NCBI GenBank assembly: GCA_027943245.1
Contig: JANDJZ010000981.1
Span: 1-10,483, forward strand
Length of the DNA stretch: 10,483 bases
Source: Acanthamoeba sp. SK_2022b
Taxonomy: Eukaryota; Discosea; Longamoebia; Acanthamoebidae
Reading direction: 5' to 3'
Shown here piece after piece: positions 7,379 through 10,483 of the stretch (position 1 is its first letter; every line of letters starts with the position of its first letter). Both the position numbers and the translations under genes were made by a program. The notes below the pieces were generated by a model that saw nothing but the letters and a program-made list of their open reading frames with translations, was not told the origin of the DNA and made no database searches.

Positions 7379-9293
7379 CTCGGCTGAGTGAAGCCTACCT
7401 CGCAGGCGGCGGCGACCTGGTCCCAGTCGCGGGCCTCCCCCATGGCGTGGAGCGAGGACATGCGCACGAGCAGCAGCAGCACGTTCCGTCGGACGAGGCT
7501 GTAGGGCGAGCCGTGGGCGAGCCGCGCCAACGGCTGCAGCGACAGCGTGCTGTGCGCGCCCGCCGTCGGAGCCAGCTTGCGCAGGCAGCTGTGTGGTGAC
7601 GTCATCAAACGAACGGTCGCGGTCGTGAGATGGCCGGCCGGCTGGTGATTGGCTCGCGCGGGCAAATGAACTGTGTGCGATTGGTGGGGGAGGAGAGGAG
7701 GGGGGGGGGGCAGTACCGCAGGCAGGCGAGCTTGACGGCGAGCCGGGGATCGGACTCCAGGCGACGCAGCAGGAAGGCCGAGTGCGAGGACGCCTCGAGG
7801 CGCGACCGCAGGGCCAGCGAGGTGAGGGCGTCCAACACCGTCACCGTGAAGGCCCTCCCTGTTCGATCGATCACATGCCCACGCGTGTGTGAGAGAGAGA
7901 AAGAGAGAGGAGGAGGAGGAAAGTGGTGGAGGCTCACCGGGGTAGTCTTCGAGGAGTTCCTCGCAGATGGCGCGCGACTGCTGGGCCATGGCCGGTTCGT
8001 GATGCATGCGGCGGAGCATGTGGACGAGCTTCATCTTGTCGCGCGGCGCGGCGCTCAGGCCGTGGACCATCTCCGCCAGCCGCCCGAGCACGCCCCAGGC
8101 AAACGTCGGCGAGCGTGCCGACACTCTGCGATATTGTGTTGGACGAATTAGCGTCGACTTGCCGCGAGAGGCCGCTTGTCGACAAGCGCTGCGCGCGTGC
8201 GTGGGCCCACGGACCTGTCCATGGCCCAGAGCACGGCCTCGCGCTCGAGCTCGTGGGTGGAGCTCCAGCAGTCACGAATCGCGTGGTGCACGTCCAACCG
8301 ATCGGCGACCAGGGCGGGCATGGCGCACAGGGTCCTGGTGATGGTGATGGTAGTGACGTTGACGGTGGTGACGGCGACGGTGGTGATGGTGATGGTGATG
8401 GTGATGGTGATGGTGATGGTGATGGTGATGGTGATGGTGATGGTGATGGTGATGGTGATGGTGATGGTGATGGTGATGGTGATGAACACACATACGTAGA
8501 TAGGCGGTTAGGCTACGCGAATGCGCGCGGGTGGGAGGGTAGAGAAGCGCAGGTGAGGTGTGCCTGAGGGTGATGGCGCGGGCGACGGGGTCGTTGCTGG
8601 TGAGCACGCTTTGGATTCGGCGCAGCACCTCGTCCACGTTGAGCACCTGCGCCGTGAGCACCGGCTCGCACTGACGCAGGGCCTCGCACACGGCGTGGCG
8701 CACAAAGTTGTTGCTGCGCGCCCGTGTGTGATGGTGAGAACAGACAGTGCGGGGGGGGGGGTTGGCGTGTACACGCACCTGTTGCGGAAGAGGTCGGCCA
8801 GCTTGAGCGCGGCAGTGTTGACGATGATGGGCCACGGGTAGGTGGAGATCAGGCGTGCAAAGAAGAAGATGGCCTCGCACTGGTCGCTGGTACGAGGCGA
8901 CCGCAAGCCGCGATCCAACTCCATTAGGATCTTTGTAGGGCGATCGATTTGCACCGGGCCGCCAGCGCTGCCGCCGCCCAGCTCCTTCTCCTCCTCGCGG
9001 CCCAGCACCGCGAACAAGGGGAACAACGAATTGGGTGGCAATCGGGAAGCAGAGGGTGAAGTGGAAGACGAGAAAGAAGTCGATGACGACATTCCACTTC
9101 CCGTAGCTGAAGATGTGGAGGAAGAGGAGGAGGAGGCAGGCGGTGCGAGAGTCGCGGGAGCGGCACTCGGTGGCTGAGTGCCCTCTGTTCGCGACAGCGT
9201 CCGCTGCCGTCTGTCTTTTCGCTTCAGCTTTCTGCCGGCCTTGCCACGGTTGCGTGGCGTTCGAGATTGACCACCCCCATCCATTCGCTCCAT
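4641..9293 (-). CDS. INTS7: Integrator complex subunit 7 (INTS7), 16 exons
   Basis: INTS7 is a helical-repeat scaffold of the nuclear Integrator complex, which cleaves snRNA 3' ends and terminates paused RNA polymerase II. Exons (minus strand): 9293-8779, 8713-8564, 8334-8215, 8125-7938, 7858-7717, 7588-7399, 7260-7150, 7057-6865, 6776-6649, 6507-6322, 6232-6062, 5963-5692, 5569-5440, 5350-5183, 5120-4995, 4904-4641; all phases agree, giving 1017 residues. Family landmarks remembered from the human protein: LMELDRGLRS and QCEAI (residues about 123-140), LKLADLF, LNVDEVLRRI, SNDPVARAITLR, HHAIR, a KMKLVHMLRRMHHEP block, ESDPRLAVK, VLTN, AFGL, and late PPFFFQ. HEAT-type helices run through most of it. 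Residues 1-120 are an extra basic (KAGRKLKRKDRRQR) and Ser-rich leader. The ATG at 9293 is the first in frame; only a GTG lies upstream. Intron 2 uses a GC donor. Confidence 0.93.
5392..5429. repeat. 38-bp alternating pyrimidine-purine tract
   Basis: A strict TG/CG alternation inside the INTS7 intron 5351-5439. Runs of this kind, rich in CG and TG steps, are classic Z-DNA-prone sequence. Confidence 0.85.
5602..5680. other. AT-rich patch inside an INTS7 intron
   Basis: Most of the intron 5570-5691 is A/T, with three tandem TTATTTTC-like units at about 5615-5640, in sharp contrast to the GC-rich exons on both sides. It shares a TAATTATT core with the AT patches at the left window edge and in CSN1 intron 1. 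It may be a relic insertion or a drifted intron. Confidence 0.5.
5973..6000. repeat. CACACG/CG microsatellite in an INTS7 intron
   Basis: A short imperfect (CACACG) then (CG) run within intron 5964-6061, close to its 3' splice site on the minus strand. Confidence 0.8.
6617..6640. repeat. (GA)12 microsatellite in an INTS7 intron
   Basis: Twelve GA units preceded by a G-run, in intron 6508-6648. On the minus strand this is a CT/C-rich tract right after the donor site. Confidence 0.85.
7324..7376. repeat. (CA)26 microsatellite in an INTS7 intron
   Basis: About 26 uninterrupted CA units, the longest dinucleotide run in the window, in intron 7261-7398. On the transcribed strand it is (TG)n/(GU)n. 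This intron is 138 bases (a multiple of three) and stays open in the exon frame. Confidence 0.95.
8336..8484. repeat. GGTGAT hexanucleotide array in INTS7 intron 2
   Basis: Pure GGTGAT units cover 8382-8484 (about 17 copies). A degenerate version (TGATGG, TAGTGACG, TGACGG) extends to the 3' splice site at 8335-8336. On the gene's strand it is (CACCAT)n, which is free of stops in all three frames and reads as poly-His, Ile-Thr or Ser-Pro. It makes this intron (229 bases) by far the longest in the window. Confidence 0.92.
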
Positions 9294-9464
9294 TTGGTAC
9301 TCGTCCAAGGATGCGTGCACCGAGGAAACTGTTTTCCTTTGTTTTCTTTCATGACGTCAGCCAAGTGCTGCTCTCTTTTCGCTGATCTGTAAAGTTTCAT
9401 TGATTCTTTTGGTGGGGCATTTTCTGAACCTGCACAGCTGTCGATTAGGCGTCAATCAGCAAGA
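9294..9464. promoter_or_regulatory. Divergent INTS7-CSN1 promoter
   Basis: Only 171 bp separate the INTS7 start codon (9293, minus) from the CSN1 start codon (9465, plus), so both 5' UTRs and both promoters must fit here. The segment is less GC-rich than the flanking exons and contains a perfect TGACGTCA (9352-9359). No clear TATA box was seen in either direction. Confidence 0.75.
9352..9359. promoter_or_regulatory. CRE/ATF-type palindrome TGACGTCA
   Basis: A perfect 8-bp cAMP-response-element consensus, 58 bp from the INTS7 start and 105 bp from the CSN1 start. bZIP (CREB/ATF) factors bind this sequence in many eukaryotes. The same 8-mer also occurs twice in INTS7 introns, where it more likely marks a branch point, so the regulatory reading is tentative. 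Confidence 0.4.
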
Positions 9465-10412
9465 ATGCAGGCAGATAAAATGGATACTACGTCGACTGCG
9501 ACGAGCACTGGGCCTGCACAATTGCCTTTCTCTTACAAGGACTTTGATCTGGAGGGCTACTTGAGCAACTACTCTGGCCACACCAAGATTTTCCGAGCTA
9601 TCTTCATCGCCGAGCGCTCCAAGGATCTGGAGCTGGAGGCAACGCGCATTGCTTTGGATGAGATAAAGAAGACGCACAACACGACACTCTACAAGGAGGT
9701 CGTGGACAAGGCAATCGAGAAGCATGGTGGCCTTTTCACCAAGGACCAGGCTTGGATCGACAGCGTCGAGAAGAAGGCCCAGCAGCAAAACGACAGGCTC
9801 GAGCAAGAGCTGAACGGCTACAGAACGAACCTCATCAAGGAGAGCATCAGGGTGCGCTTGCCTTATCCCCCCCTCCTAAAAGCCAAAATACGCTCTTTTA
9901 ATTATTATTTTCTGTGAAGATGGGACACAACGATTTGGGCGACTTCCACTACGACCGAGGCGACCTCCAGTCGGCGCTTAAGTGCTACGTGCGGACTAGG
10001 GATTACTGCACCACCTCGAAGCACAACATCTCCATGTGTCTCAACGTCATCAAGGTCAGCATCGAGATGGGCAACTTCGCGCACGTCGTCAACTACGTGA
10101 ACAAGGCCGAACAGGAACCCGAAGTGCGGGAGGCCAGCTGCGACCCCGTGGTGGTGGCCAAGCTCAAGGTGTGCGCTGGCCTTGCCCACCTCGACACGAG
10201 GAAGTACAAGCTCGCCGCGCGCAAGTTCCTCGAGACCACCTTCGACCTGGGCAATCACTTCAACGAGGTTTGTGAGTTGCCTGCCTTTGCTGAGGTCTTG
10301 CAGCGATCACTAACGCTTGTTCGCTTGGCAGATCATCTCTCCCCAGGACGTGGCCATCTTCGGCGGCCTTTGCGCTCTGGCCATGTTTGATCGTGCCGAA
10401 CTTAAGAGCAAG
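9465..10412 (+). CDS. CSN1: COP9 signalosome subunit 1 (CSN1/GPS1), 5' part
   Basis: CSN1 is a PCI-family scaffold of the COP9 signalosome, which removes Nedd8 from cullins and so regulates cullin-RING ubiquitin ligases. Exons: 9465-9851 (129 residues), 9920-10267 (116), 10332-10412 (27); all junctions are phase 0 and a donor GTAACC opens a further intron at 10413. These 272 residues are about half of the usual length (near 490-530), so the PCI domain lies beyond the window. Family landmarks: [18 protein letters not shown] near the N-terminus, [37 protein letters not shown] [29 protein letters not shown], and [16 protein letters not shown]. The region is TPR-like helical repeat. The ATG at 9465 gives MQADKM; a second one lies at 9480. 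The acceptor of intron 1 is an unusual GTGAAG without a C or T before AG. Confidence 0.95.
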
Positions 10413-10483
10413 GTAACCCCGTGCTCTCTTGAGCCCGACTCACGCTCTCTCTATGGTATCTCTTTGTGAGCCAGAGACACTCA

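Noticed and set aside
7144..8124. A 326-codon minus-strand frame as one coding exon
   Set aside because: It is several INTS7 exons joined by open introns. Parts of it read the wrong frame through exon 5 and translate a CA repeat as Cys-Val.
8272..8880. A poly-His protein from the CATCAC array
   Set aside because: The array lies inside INTS7 intron 2. The poly-His frame is a by-product of the hexanucleotide and of the real exon 2 frame running into the intron.

Overview
The window looks like nuclear DNA of a GC-rich amoebozoan. An Acanthamoeba-like genome is my best inference. The reasons are very GC-rich exons, dense short spliceosomal introns (about 60-140 bases, one of 229) with C-rich pyrimidine tracts, CTGAC/CTAAC branch-like motifs, intronic microsatellites, and eukaryote-only protein families. 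No operons, ribosome binding sites, tRNA, rRNA or CRISPR features were seen.

Layout. (1) 137-2498, plus strand: a seven-exon gene for a 592-residue protein that I cannot assign to a named family. It has a conserved-looking helical core, basic nuclear-type patches, a variant PCNA-binding motif and a canonical PIP box three residues from its C-terminus. A perfect 16-bp E2F-type palindrome lies 44 bp upstream of its start codon, so an S-phase, PCNA-linked role is a reasonable inference. (2) 2499-4640: about 2.1 kb of lower-GC DNA without a secure gene. It holds a 12-bp imperfect hairpin, CA and CT repeats, a frameshifted coding remnant (2736-3069) and an orphan open frame (3556-4077) followed by an AATAAA. 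(3) 4641-9293, minus strand: a complete 16-exon gene for Integrator subunit 7 (INTS7; 1017 residues as reconstructed, against 962 in human). (4) 9294-9464: a 171-bp shared divergent promoter with a perfect TGACGTCA. (5) 9465 to the right edge, plus strand: the first three exons (272 residues) of COP9 signalosome subunit 1 (CSN1/GPS1), cut by the window end.

INTS7 and CSN1 are both scaffold subunits of large conserved nuclear complexes, one for RNA 3'-end processing and one for cullin deneddylation. They are arranged head to head. All splice junctions were placed by eye, using phase, GT/GC-AG signals and, for INTS7 and CSN1, remembered human homologues; no alignment or RNA evidence was available. 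The most interesting item is the first gene, an apparently uncharacterised PCNA-interacting protein with an E2F-type promoter site.
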